64,000 bases of DNA from an uncultured Ruminococcus sp. (lineage in GTDB: Bacteria; Bacillota; Clostridia; Oscillospirales; Ruminococcaceae). Shown piece after piece: positions 48,747 through 56,851 of this stretch. Position numbers and translations under genes: made by a program. The DNA is taken from NCBI GenBank assembly GCA_900545345.1, contig UQYQ01000012.1:1-64000 (forward strand), read 5' to 3'. Below the pieces are notes generated by a model. It was not told the origin of the DNA. It saw nothing but the letters and a program-made list of their open reading frames with translations, and did not search any database. The first letter of the stretch is position 1. Each line of letters opens with the position of its first letter.

Positions 48747-50552
48747 ATGGCTAGTTTAACTAAAAACCCAAATGTGAATGCATGGGTTGATGAAATGATT
48801 GCATTGACCAAACCTGAAAAAGTAGTTTGGATTGACGGCAGCGATGAACAGCTTCAGGCACTTAGAGATGAAGCAATTTCAACAGGTGAAATGATTAAGC
48901 TTAATGAAGAAAAACTTCCCGGATGTTTATATCATAGAACTCTTCCTAACGATGTTGCGAGAGTAGAGGACAGGACATTCATTTGTACAAATACAAAAGA
49001 AGAAGCAGGTCCTACTAATAACTGGTGTGACCCTAAGGAAATGTATGCAAAGCTAACACCTATGTATGACGGTGTTATGAAGGGAAGAACAATGTATGTT
49101 ATTCCTTATTCAATGGGACCTATCGGTTCACCTCTGGCAAAGGTTGGTGTTGAGCTTACAGATTCAATCTATGTTGTTTTAAACATGGATATTATGACAA
49201 GAATGGGTGCTAAGGCATTCGAGAATCTTGGTGATACTTCAAACGATTTCGTTAGAGGTCTTCACTCAAAGGCTGATGTTAACCCTGACAACAGATATAT
49301 TGTACACTTCCCACAGGATAACACAATCTGGTCAATTAACTCTGCTTACGGCGGAAATGTATTGCTTGGTAAGAAGTGTTTTGCTCTTAGAATTGCTTCA
49401 TATCAGGGTAAGAACGAGGGCTGGATGGCTGAGCATATGCTTATTCTCGGCGTTGAAAAGCCGGACGGAGAGGTTAAGTACATTACTGCTGCTTTCCCTT
49501 CAGCTTGCGGAAAGACAAACCTTGCTATGCTTATTCCTCCTGAGGTTTATACAAAGAACGGTTATAAGGTTTGGACAGTCGGCGACGATATCGCTTGGCT
49601 GAAGCAGGGTGAGGACGGCAGACTTTATGCTATAAACCCTGAAAACGGTTTCTTCGGTGTTGCTCCTGGAACAAATGCAAAATCAAACTTTAATGCTCTT
49701 GAGTCAACAAGAAAGAACACAATTTTCACAAATGTGGGTATCAACAATGACGATATGACAGTTTGGTGGGAAAAGCTTGACAAAAATCCTCCTGTAAACG
49801 CTACAGAGTGGAAGGGAGCTAAGGTAAATGGTCCTGAGTATGTTGCTGAGGGTAACAACCTGGCTCATCCAAACTCAAGATTTACCGCTCCTGCTGAAAA
49901 CTGTCCATGCATTTCACCTGAATTTAATAACCCTGAGGGAGTTCCGATTTCAGCTATTATTTTCGGCGGAAGAAGAGCATCTACAACTCCTCTTGTATAT
50001 CAGTCATTTGACTGGACACACGGAACTTACATGGGTTCAGCTGTATCTTCTGAAACAACTGCTGCGGCAACCGGTGCAGTCGGAGTTCTAAGACATGACC
50101 CTATGGCTATGAAGCCGTTTATCGGATATAATGTAGGCGATTACTGGGCTCACTGGATTGAAATGGGCAAGAAGCTTGGCGACAAGGCACCTAAGATTTT
50201 CAATGTTAACTGGTTTAAGCAGGACGAAAACGGTAATTTCATCTGGCCTGGATTCGGTGACAATATGAGAGTTCTCGACTGGATTATCAAAAGATGTGAG
50301 GGCGAGGTTGACGCTCAGGAAACTGCAATCGGTTATCTTCCAAAGCCTGAAGACCTTAACCTTGAAGGAATTGAGGACGAGGTTACTCCTGAAATTCTTG
50401 ACAAGCTATTGGCTGTTGACAAGGATTTATGGACTAAGGAAATCGCTGAGATGAGAAGATATTATAAGGAAGACATCGCTGATAAGGGCGGTAATATTCC
50501 AAAAGAGCTTATTGAACAGCTTGATAAGCTTGAAGCCAGACTTAACAAGTAA
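48747..50552 (+). CDS. pckG: Phosphoenolpyruvate carboxykinase (GTP)
   Basis: The enzyme interconverts oxaloacetate and PEP using GDP/GTP; in rumen and gut anaerobes it usually fixes CO2 toward succinate. The 601-residue length and the P-loop with the reactive Cys (FPSACGKTNLAML, about 250-262) mark the GTP type rather than the ATP type. GDDIAWL, the metal-binding region, and FGGRRASTTPLVYQ also fit. Frequent GAG, CTT and CCT codons and a consensus promoter suggest high expression. The ribosome binding site is GAGAGGAG. It is monocistronic with a terminator. Confidence 0.96.
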   Translation: MASLTKNPNVNAWVDEMIALTKPEKVVWIDGSDEQLQALRDEAISTGEMIKLNEEKLPGCLYHRTLPNDVARVEDRTFICTNTKEEAGPTNNWCDPKEMYAKLTPMYDGVMKGRTMYVIPYSMGPIGSPLAKVGVELTDSIYVVLNMDIMTRMGAKAFENLGDTSNDFVRGLHSKADVNPDNRYIVHFPQDNTIWSINSAYGGNVLLGKKCFALRIASYQGKNEGWMAEHMLILGVEKPDGEVKYITAAFPSACGKTNLAMLIPPEVYTKNGYKVWTVGDDIAWLKQGEDGRLYAINPENGFFGVAPGTNAKSNFNALESTRKNTIFTNVGINNDDMTVWWEKLDKNPPVNATEWKGAKVNGPEYVAEGNNLAHPNSRFTAPAENCPCISPEFNNPEGVPISAIIFGGRRASTTPLVYQSFDWTHGTYMGSAVSSETTAAATGAVGVLRHDPMAMKPFIGYNVGDYWAHWIEMGKKLGDKAPKIFNVNWFKQDENGNFIWPGFGDNMRVLDWIIKRCEGEVDAQETAIGYLPKPEDLNLEGIEDEVTPEILDKLLAVDKDLWTKEIAEMRRYYKEDIADKGGNIPKELIEQLDKLEARLNK

Positions 50553-50568
50553 TTAAATTGCTGTAATA

Positions 50569-50600
50569 AAAGGGCGAATCTTTATAAGGGTTCGTCCTTT
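50569..50600 (+). terminator. Terminator after pckG
   Basis: AAAGGGCGAA pairs with TTCGTCCTTT (one G-T pair), followed by a T-rich stretch. Confidence 0.75.
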
Positions 50601-50643
50601 AGTTTGTAAAATCAAGATACTACTTTAAAATGGAGTGTTATGA

Positions 50644-51357
50644 GTGGAAGAACAGACACAGAGCTTTATGGAATGTGAAAGAGGAAGAGTCTTCTGCATG
50701 CTTATAATGAGCAGCGGTTTGCTCGGAGCTTTTACATACGCAATCAGAGGCGGTGTTTTCTGTAATGCACAGACGGGAAATTTAGTGCTGTTTGGAATGT
50801 CACTGGGAAACGGAAACTTAAAGCAGGCGGCGTATCTTTTAATTCCTATTACAGCATACGGATTGGGAGCAGTAGTTTCTGAAATTCTGCCGATTTCGGT
50901 TAAAAAAGCAGGTCTGATTAGATGGGATACCTTGCTTATTGGATTTGAAATATTGGTTACTTTTTTATTAGGACTTTTGCCGGAGAGTGCTCCTTTTCAG
51001 ATATCACAGGTTGCAATAAATTTTATTTGTTCTATGCAGTACAATACATTTCGTCAGGCTGAAGGTGTGCCTATGGCTACAACTTTCTGTACCAATCATG
51101 TGCGTCAGGTCGGAATTCATCTTGTAAAATGGATACGCAAGGGAGAGATTTCAAACCTTAAACGGTGCTTAAATCATGCAAAGATGCTTTTGATGTTTGT
51201 TTTAGGCTCTGCTGTCGGTATGGTTTTGTGCAGATATTTTATGGGTAAGGCAATTTGGGGTGCATCTCTTTTGCTTCTTATTGTATTTATTGATTTACTT
51301 CATGCGGATTTGACAAAAGAAAAAGGTATGCTTGAGCGTGTACCCAGAGGGCATTAA
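50644..51357 (+). CDS. YoaK-family (DUF1275) membrane protein
   Basis: A 237-residue inner membrane protein of the YoaK/DUF1275 family with six predicted helices. The family's N-terminal signature is present: GLLGAFTYAIRGGVFCNAQTGNLVLFGMSLG; MATTFCTNHVRQ is a second family block. The function of the family is not established. The start is GTG 50644, eight bases after GGAG. It has its own terminator and no obvious partner. Confidence 0.88.
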   Translation: MEEQTQSFMECERGRVFCMLIMSSGLLGAFTYAIRGGVFCNAQTGNLVLFGMSLGNGNLKQAAYLLIPITAYGLGAVVSEILPISVKKAGLIRWDTLLIGFEILVTFLLGLLPESAPFQISQVAINFICSMQYNTFRQAEGVPMATTFCTNHVRQVGIHLVKWIRKGEISNLKRCLNHAKMLLMFVLGSAVGMVLCRYFMGKAIWGASLLLLIVFIDLLHADLTKEKGMLERVPRGH

Positions 51358-51373
51358 CTTAATATGAAATAAA

Positions 51374-51409
51374 AAAGACGAGCCTTTGTTTTTACATAGG
51401 TTCGTCTTT
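51374..51409. terminator. Bidirectional terminator between YoaK and XRE genes
   Basis: AAAGACGAGCCT pairs with AGGTTCGTCTTT over a 12-base loop, followed by ATTTTTG; the genes converge. Confidence 0.82.
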
Positions 51410-51734
51410 ATTTTTGTAATTCTATAAGAGTTTTTATCCGTTCAATCACTCTGATTTTGTTTTCATTTGTCAGTTGATTATAAAAAAACAGAATATTGTC
51501 TTTATCTAGCTGCTCTTCCTTTTTTAATTCCTCTCTTCCGAGAATATAATCCACACTGACTTTGCAGGCATTTGCTAAGTCTATTATATAGTTTATTGGT
51601 ACTTTTACTTCTCCGTTTTCATATCTGCTTATTTCCTGTTGGGAAATTCCTATCGTTTTAGCAAGTTCAGACTGGGTCATACGGCTTTTTCTGACTTTGA
51701 CTAAATTGGGGTACAAATATAAATTATTCTGCAC
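51408..51734 (-). CDS. XRE-family helix-turn-helix regulator
   Basis: A 108-residue repressor with an N-terminal Cro/CI-type helix-turn-helix (about 10-66; MTQSELAKTIGISQQEISRYENGEVKVP) and a short helical tail that may dimerise. The start is GTG 51734 behind TGGAGG at six bases. It is divergent from a run of three short genes for membrane proteins. Three related palindromes overlap both promoters, so it most likely represses its own gene and the divergent unit. Confidence 0.9.
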   Translation of the reverse strand: MQNNLYLYPNLVKVRKSRMTQSELAKTIGISQQEISRYENGEVKVPINYIIDLANACKVSVDYILGREELKKEEQLDKDNILFFYNQLTNENKIRVIERIKTLIELQK

Positions 51735-51780
51735 AATAAACCTCCATAAAAAACTGTTGGATTGTTGAGCTTATACATTA

Positions 51781-51809
51781 ATTATACATCACATGTGAGG
51801 TATTGACAA
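51781..51809 (-). promoter_or_regulatory. Promoter of the XRE gene
   Basis: On the minus strand TTGTCA (51804-51809) and TATAAT (51781-51786) are 17 bases apart; the spacer is filled by an operator palindrome. Its -35 box overlaps the -35 box of the opposite promoter. Confidence 0.78.
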
Positions 51810-51885
51810 ACAGCATAAATGATGTTATAATAAGCATTATAATACATCATATATGTTGTATTATGTAGAAAAACATCATGTGTAT
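51785..51885. promoter_or_regulatory. Three XRE-type operators
   Basis: TACATCACATGTGAGGTA (51785-51802) and TACATCATATATGTTGTA (51843-51860) are 18-base near-palindromes with common ACATCA...TGT core. ACATCATGTGTAT (51873-51885) is a contracted third copy. The first covers the XRE promoter spacer and abuts the opposite -35; the second covers the transcription start region of the small-gene operon. Confidence 0.75.
51803..51831 (+). promoter_or_regulatory. Promoter of the small membrane-protein operon
   Basis: TTGACA (51803-51808) and TATAAT (51826-51831), both consensus, 17-base spacing. Confidence 0.88.
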
Positions 51886-51906
51886 AAAGGAAGGAATGCA
51901 GAAGTA

Positions 51907-51999
51907 ATGAAAAAATTATTTAGTTTTCTGACAACTTTGGTTATGGTTGCTGGGCTAGTTGGAGAAAAACGGAGCAGAATTTTAAAGGTTTGCAGATGA
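51907..51999 (+). CDS. 30-residue signal-like peptide ORF
   Basis: The first frame of the XRE-regulated unit: AAGGAAGG, then ATG 51907, encoding MKKLFSFLTTLVMVAGLVGE and a basic tail (KRSRILKVCR). It looks like a signal peptide whose mature part has been lost, or a real hydrophobic-basic peptide. It ends eight bases before the next gene. With no relatives to compare, both readings stay open. Confidence 0.4.
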   Translation: MKKLFSFLTTLVMVAGLVGEKRSRILKVCR

Positions 52000-52006
52000 T
52001 AAATTT

Positions 52007-52216
52007 ATGAATAAAACAGAACAATTTAAGAAAAAACAAAAGCTTTTGAATATAGCACCGTATATAATCTGCGGTGCGTCAATATCGGTTTTCAGTGCAT
52101 TTTTATCTGTATTATTTTTGGTTTTGCACGATAGAATATGGATTCTTTTTGCAGTTGGATTTATACTGGGTCAAATACTGATTGCAATGGGATATATAAA
52201 AGTTTATAAAAAATAA
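52007..52216 (+). CDS. Small two-helix membrane protein
   Basis: A 69-residue protein with a basic N-terminus (MNKTEQFKKKQK), two transmembrane helices (about 14-38 and 42-64) and a Lys-rich end. I do not recognise a family. Its ribosome binding site is weak, so translation may depend on the upstream short frame. It lies in the XRE-regulated unit, 11 bases before the TM2 gene. Confidence 0.6.
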   Translation: MNKTEQFKKKQKLLNIAPYIICGASISVFSAFLSVLFLVLHDRIWILFAVGFILGQILIAMGYIKVYKK

Positions 52217-52227
52217 GGAGAGTTTTT

Positions 52228-52695
52228 ATGGCAAAAATTATTTCTATTCAAAATGAGATAGTATCAATAGGTACTGATGAGGGAAGCATTAAAGAAGTCA
52301 GAATGACGGACCTTAACTTTTCACCGTCAGTAGGTGACGAGGTGGAGATTTTTGAAACTGAAAATAAAACGCTTGTAACAAAAAAAGAAAAGCCTATTGA
52401 GCAGACGGCTATGCCTGCAGGCGGAATAAATATCAATATGACTAATACTCAAACTCAGTCAGCACAGACAGCTGTTTTAGCAAACGGAACAAAAGCAGTT
52501 AATAAATTAGTTTATTGTCTGCTTGCATTTTTCTTAGGCGGAGTAGGTGCACATAAATTTTATGCGGGAAAAACCGGAACGGGAATACTGTTTATTATTT
52601 TCTGCTGGACATTCATACCTGCATTTATTGCGTTTATAGATTTCATTGTTGGTTTATGCAAAAAGTCAGACGCTAACGGAATGATATTGGTATAA
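52228..52695 (+). CDS. TM2-domain membrane protein
   Basis: A 155-residue protein. An N-terminal soluble part (about 1-50) is rich in acidic and beta residues (IVSIGTDEGSIKEVRMTDL). A Gln/Thr/Asn linker (about 58-90) leads to a C-terminal TM2 domain (about 91-147): two helices around GGVGAHKFYAGKTGTGIL. TM2 proteins have no single known role. The ribosome binding site is AAGGAG. It is the last gene of the XRE-regulated unit, closed by a strong terminator. Confidence 0.85.
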   Translation: MAKIISIQNEIVSIGTDEGSIKEVRMTDLNFSPSVGDEVEIFETENKTLVTKKEKPIEQTAMPAGGININMTNTQTQSAQTAVLANGTKAVNKLVYCLLAFFLGGVGAHKFYAGKTGTGILFIIFCWTFIPAFIAFIDFIVGLCKKSDANGMILV

Positions 52696-52720
52696 TTAGA
52701 TTTGAACATACATAATTTAA

Positions 52721-52746
52721 GCCCCCAAATTTTCGGGGGCTTTTTG
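52721..52746. terminator. Terminator after the TM2 gene
   Basis: GCCCCC pairs with GGGGGC across AAATTTTC and is followed by TTTTTG; it also suits the convergent sulfatase gene. Confidence 0.88.
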
Positions 52747-52757
52747 TTTGTTTTGTA

Positions 52758-54953
52758 TTAATCGAAAAAGTTTGAAACTCTGTTCTTTTTATCAAACATG
52801 TAATTGTACTGAAGAATGTCATATTCTTTTAAAACATCTGAGAAAGAACTTGACTTTTCATCATCGGAAAGGCTGTAGAATTTCCCTTTATTATCATAAT
52901 AGCCGTTTACGGTTAGTATAGGGTACTTCTTTGAAACTTCTAAGCGGAAATTGTCAAAGCCGTTTTTCTGCATGCCGGCACTGTCTTTCATTATTGCCGA
53001 TAAATAGTTAAGACTTGTGTTTATTCCCGATTTTTCTTCAATATCATAGTTCGCCCATATGATGAACGGAACTTTGTACTTTTCCATAAGCTCTTCGTTT
53101 TTCAGTTTGGAAGATTTCTTTCCGAAAAGCTTTGTATAGAAAGATTCGTGAACTCCGGGTTCATGGTCACCGAAGAAGACAATAACAGTATCATCATCAA
53201 CATTCTGAAAATATGTTATTAAATTCTCAAGAGCTATATCCGTCAAATGAATAAGATTCAAATATCTCTCTGCCTGATCATCCTTGAATTCTTCATCCAT
53301 TATTTTAATATCTTTAGAAAGATTGTCAAAATCAGTTTCATAACCGCTGTGATTTTGCATTGTTACATTAAAAAGGTAAAAAGGTGCGTCACTTTTTTCT
53401 TTAGCGCTTTCATACTCATTTACAATTCTTTCAATATCCGTCTGATCTGATATAAATTTCCTTATAATTTTAGGCTCTGTAAAATCATCTATGGTAATAA
53501 ATCTGTCAAACCCCAAAAGAGGATAAACGGTTTCTCTGTTGTACCCGCTTGCATAAAACGGGTGCATTGCAATATTTCCCTGATAACCTTTGTCTTTCAA
53601 ATTAGTTGTAAGCGACGGAATTTCATCTTTAATAAAAAGCTGATAAGGTGTTGATGTTGCAGGCAAAAATGCCTTTGAACATCCGGTTAGGAATTCATAC
53701 TCTGAATTTGCCGTCTGACCGCCGAATACGGATACATAAGCAAATCCACGCACAGTATCCTCTTTAAGACCGTTAAAGAACGGTGTTACCTCTTGATTTG
53801 TATTAAAGTATTTTCCGACTGACTGCAAATCTGCAAATGCCTCGTTCATAATAACTATCACATTCGGTTTTTTTGCGTTCGGCTGGGTATCGGTCTTGTA
53901 TTTGTCTGCAATTTCTTCTGCTTTTTTACTGCTGTATCCGTCAGGTTCTTCAATAAGAAGATAGTCTATGCTTTTAGTAAAAGTTAATACAAATCCGTAT
54001 TTTTTATAGCTTTTCTGAGGCATAAATGTATTAACATGAACCTTAACCGTTTTATTAAAAAAGTCTGTGTTGAACATAAGATTTACTGAGAAACCCGCTA
54101 TCAAAACATACGCAGCGGCAATCGGTATTCTTAGCTTCCATGAAAAGCCTTTATAGCTTCTTAACTTACATATTGCTATAATCCAGACAACTGAGAACAA
54201 TATAATTGCGTAGGTGTTATAGTTTATAGAATAATCATACTCACCCATAACATTGACGGCAGTACGCAAAGATGATAAGTCTGTCGCCAGAAGAGGTATG
54301 CCTCTGAATGTAAATGTATAATAGCTTGCAATACCGGCTATACAGCTGAAGCTTATCATGAATATTGAAGCGACCTTTGTGCTGTTTGTTATAACATAAA
54401 CCAAAAGCATAATAAGTCCCAATATAATTATGCTTGTTAAAACCCGCTTTTTACCTAACATTCTGACGGTATCCAAAGCCAGTGTGCTCTGCTGAATATT
54501 ATCATATTCAAGCATAAAGAACGATACAACAGGTGTAAATACAAATATCACTGCCGAAGCTGTTTTATTAAGTACATCATTTAATATGTTTTTTAAAAAC
54601 AGCAATGTTCCGCCGAATATAACCATAGCTGTAACGAAAATTGTTCTGGCTATTGAATTAACATCAGATATAATTTCTTTATAGTTGGTCACTGTTCCTG
54701 TCCTGAACTCTTCATTGTTCCAATAATAAATATAAAGTGCAATGAGTACAAACAGTCCTATGAATTTGAATATAAGCTTAGCTGTTTTTTTATCTGATTT
54801 ATTCTTTTCTTTAACATTTTCATTTTCTGATTCATCGGTCAAAATATCGCTGATAACCGGATTTTCTTCATTTTGTGAAGCATCGGATATTAAGTTTTCC
54901 GGATTGTCCGAAATTTTTTCGGTGTTTTCACTATCCATTAAATTATCATCCAT
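52758..54953 (-). CDS. LTA synthase-like sulfatase-family membrane protein
   Basis: A 731-residue protein of the lipoteichoic acid synthase/phosphoglycerol transferase family, which polymerises or transfers glycerol phosphate from phosphatidylglycerol outside the cell. A long acidic cytosolic N-terminus (about 1-55) precedes five or six helices (about 58-300) and an extracytoplasmic sulfatase domain (about 365-690). The metal site begins at MNEAF. The nucleophile Thr is in GGQTANSEYEF (about 411), and FFGDHEPG supplies further metal ligands. It has its own promoter. The CsbB- and YfhO-like genes to the right support a role in LTA or a similar polymer. Confidence 0.88.
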   Translation of the reverse strand: MDDNLMDSENTEKISDNPENLISDASQNEENPVISDILTDESENENVKEKNKSDKKTAKLIFKFIGLFVLIALYIYYWNNEEFRTGTVTNYKEIISDVNSIARTIFVTAMVIFGGTLLFLKNILNDVLNKTASAVIFVFTPVVSFFMLEYDNIQQSTLALDTVRMLGKKRVLTSIIILGLIMLLVYVITNSTKVASIFMISFSCIAGIASYYTFTFRGIPLLATDLSSLRTAVNVMGEYDYSINYNTYAIILFSVVWIIAICKLRSYKGFSWKLRIPIAAAYVLIAGFSVNLMFNTDFFNKTVKVHVNTFMPQKSYKKYGFVLTFTKSIDYLLIEEPDGYSSKKAEEIADKYKTDTQPNAKKPNVIVIMNEAFADLQSVGKYFNTNQEVTPFFNGLKEDTVRGFAYVSVFGGQTANSEYEFLTGCSKAFLPATSTPYQLFIKDEIPSLTTNLKDKGYQGNIAMHPFYASGYNRETVYPLLGFDRFITIDDFTEPKIIRKFISDQTDIERIVNEYESAKEKSDAPFYLFNVTMQNHSGYETDFDNLSKDIKIMDEEFKDDQAERYLNLIHLTDIALENLITYFQNVDDDTVIVFFGDHEPGVHESFYTKLFGKKSSKLKNEELMEKYKVPFIIWANYDIEEKSGINTSLNYLSAIMKDSAGMQKNGFDNFRLEVSKKYPILTVNGYYDNKGKFYSLSDDEKSSSFSDVLKEYDILQYNYMFDKKNRVSNFFD

Positions 54954-54998
54954 TTACATTCTATCCTCCAATTTTCAATATAAAATCTTTTACAGATA

Positions 54999-55027
54999 AT
55001 TATACATTATTTTTACCGGTTTTTCAA
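54999..55027 (-). promoter_or_regulatory. Promoter of the LTA synthase-like gene
   Basis: On the minus strand TTGAAA (55022-55027) and TATAAT (54999-55004) are 17 bases apart. Confidence 0.75.
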
Positions 55028-55117
55028 GAAAACGACGCATTTATTTTATTTATGACATATTATTTTATTAGTGGTTTTCGTTTAACAAAATGACGAAATG
55101 CAAGACATTCATAAAAC

Positions 55118-55146
55118 TTGACACATATATTCAATTATAGTATAAT
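55118..55146 (+). promoter_or_regulatory. Promoter of the small membrane protein/CsbB-like/YfhO genes
   Basis: TTGACA (55118-55123) and TATAAT (55141-55146), both consensus with 17-base spacing, 56 bases before the first gene. Confidence 0.88.
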
Positions 55147-55202
55147 TTTTATTTAGAGTTGATAATAAAAAAACGATAAAATTTTAAGCAGGGGGCTTTA
55201 AA

Positions 55203-55784
55203 ATGCTGCAGATATTTTGGGGTTCTATATTTTTATTATTTGATATTAACATTACCTCTCATAGCATAGATATACTTCCGGACATTATAGGCTGGCTGTT
55301 GGTTGCTGTGGGATTAAAAAAACTTTCTCAGCATTCCAGACTTTTTAAGGGTGTTAAAATTGCAGGAATAGCAATGCTTTTGATTAGTGTTTTTCAAACT
55401 GTAATTACATTTATAGGTGATAAGAATTTTGCTTATACATATATTTCAAACCGTTACCCTGTAAGCATTTCAGATTCTTCTTATATTTTAAACACTGCCT
55501 TTTGGGGAATTAAAATGATTGTACTGACCATATTGATACTGGCTTTGGTTAAGATTAAGGATAGAATAAGCGATATTCAAAGTATTAAAAGATTAGCGGT
55601 TGTGTGGTTTGTGGTTTTTGGAATCGAACTGTCCACATTTGCGTACAAAAATCTTATTATGGGCTACCTTCCAAATGGTATTCAAAAAGCAATTATGCAA
55701 ATATTAGTTATCGGTTCTATCTTTTTTAAAATTTGGTTTGTGTTCAGTGAGTATAAAATTGCTAAGGATTATAAGCCTTATTAG
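55203..55784 (+). CDS. Membrane protein of unknown function
   Basis: A 193-residue protein with about five transmembrane helices. The N-terminal LLFDINITSHSIDILPDIIGW stretch, an inner-leaflet Asp/Pro-rich hairpin, recalls uncharacterised Clostridia membrane proteins, but I cannot name a family. The ribosome binding site is CAGGGGG. It is the first gene after a consensus promoter and lies 28 bases before the GT2 gene, so it is probably cotranscribed with the surface-glycan genes. Confidence 0.7.
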   Translation: MLQIFWGSIFLLFDINITSHSIDILPDIIGWLLVAVGLKKLSQHSRLFKGVKIAGIAMLLISVFQTVITFIGDKNFAYTYISNRYPVSISDSSYILNTAFWGIKMIVLTILILALVKIKDRISDIQSIKRLAVVWFVVFGIELSTFAYKNLIMGYLPNGIQKAIMQILVIGSIFFKIWFVFSEYKIAKDYKPY

Positions 55785-55812
55785 GAATAAAAAATAAAAG
55801 GGGAAATTTAAA

Positions 55813-56742
55813 ATGCTGTCAATTATTATACCTAGTTATAATGAAGAAAAAAATATTGAAAATACAGCAAATGTAGTGTCGGATATTATGAAAGAAAACA
55901 AAATAGACTATGAGCTTGTTTTTGTGAACGACGGCTCAAAAGATTCGACATGGGAAATAATTTCCCGTTTGGCTGATGAGCGTGATAATATAGTCGGCGT
56001 TAATTTTTCAAGAAATTTCGGAAAAGAAAGCGCTATTTTCGCAGGATTTAAAGAAGCGTCGGGAGACGCCTGTGTTTTGATGGATTGTGACCTCCAGCAT
56101 CCACCTCAGGTTATTGTTGAAATGTATAATATATGGAAAAACAATGACAATATAGATGTTGTTGAGGGAAAGAAGTCAGACCGGGGCAAAGAAAATCCCG
56201 TTTATAAATGTTTTTCTCTTTTGTTTTATAAATTGATAAAAAGTGCTTCGGGACTTGATATGAAAGCAGCGTCTGATTTCAAGCTTTTGGATAGGAAAGT
56301 TGTTGACAGTCTAAATGAAATGCCTGAGCGTTTAACTTTTTTCAGAGCTATGTCAAGCTGGGTTGGTTTTAATACGGAAACAGTTTACTTTGAAGTTGCG
56401 CAGCGTCATGACGGTGAATCAAAATGGTCTTTAAAATCACTTATTAAATATGCAGTTAACTCAATATCTTCGTTTACATCTGCACCTCTTCATATAGTCA
56501 CAGTTATAGGATTTATAATGTTTTTATGTTCTGTTGTTCTTGGAATACAGACACTTTGGAAATTTGCACATGGAAGTGTAGAAGGCTTCACTACTGTTAT
56601 TCTGTTAATACTTCTTACATCGAGTCTTATGATGATTAGTCTTGGTATTATAGGTTTTTATCTTTCTAAAATTTATGAAGAAATAAAATGCAGACCGAGA
56701 TATATTATTTCTCAAAAAAAGAAAAGTGAAAATCTTAAATAG
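55813..56742 (+). CDS. CsbB/GtrB-like GT2 glycosyltransferase (polyprenyl-phosphate sugar synthase)
   Basis: A 309-residue GT2 enzyme with a cytosolic catalytic domain (about 1-225) and two C-terminal helices (about 230-255 and 265-290). It has the nucleotide-sugar site SYNEEKNI and FVNDGSKDST, the metal-binding DCDLQHPP, and QRHDGESKWS. This layout belongs to enzymes that load a sugar onto undecaprenyl phosphate. In Bacillus subtilis the homologous csbB is paired with yfhO, and YfhO then uses the lipid-linked GlcNAc to decorate lipoteichoic acid. The YfhO gene follows here too, which supports that pairing; the sugar itself is inferred. Confidence 0.88.
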   Translation: MLSIIIPSYNEEKNIENTANVVSDIMKENKIDYELVFVNDGSKDSTWEIISRLADERDNIVGVNFSRNFGKESAIFAGFKEASGDACVLMDCDLQHPPQVIVEMYNIWKNNDNIDVVEGKKSDRGKENPVYKCFSLLFYKLIKSASGLDMKAASDFKLLDRKVVDSLNEMPERLTFFRAMSSWVGFNTETVYFEVAQRHDGESKWSLKSLIKYAVNSISSFTSAPLHIVTVIGFIMFLCSVVLGIQTLWKFAHGSVEGFTTVILLILLTSSLMMISLGIIGFYLSKIYEEIKCRPRYIISQKKKSENLK

Positions 56743-56756
56743 AACATAAATGAATG

Positions 56757-56784
56757 AAAGCTTGAAAAAATTTTTTTCAGGCTT
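56757..56784 (+). terminator. Weak hairpin between CsbB-like and yfhO genes
   Basis: AAAGC-TTGAAAAAA pairs with TTTTTTTCAGGCTTT. The AT-rich stem suggests a weak or partial terminator, which could set the ratio of the two products. Confidence 0.45.
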
Positions 56785-56851
56785 TGAGTTTTATTTTAAT
56801 AAAGACTTTTAAGCATAACTAATCAACACAAATATCCGAAAGGAGCAGAGT

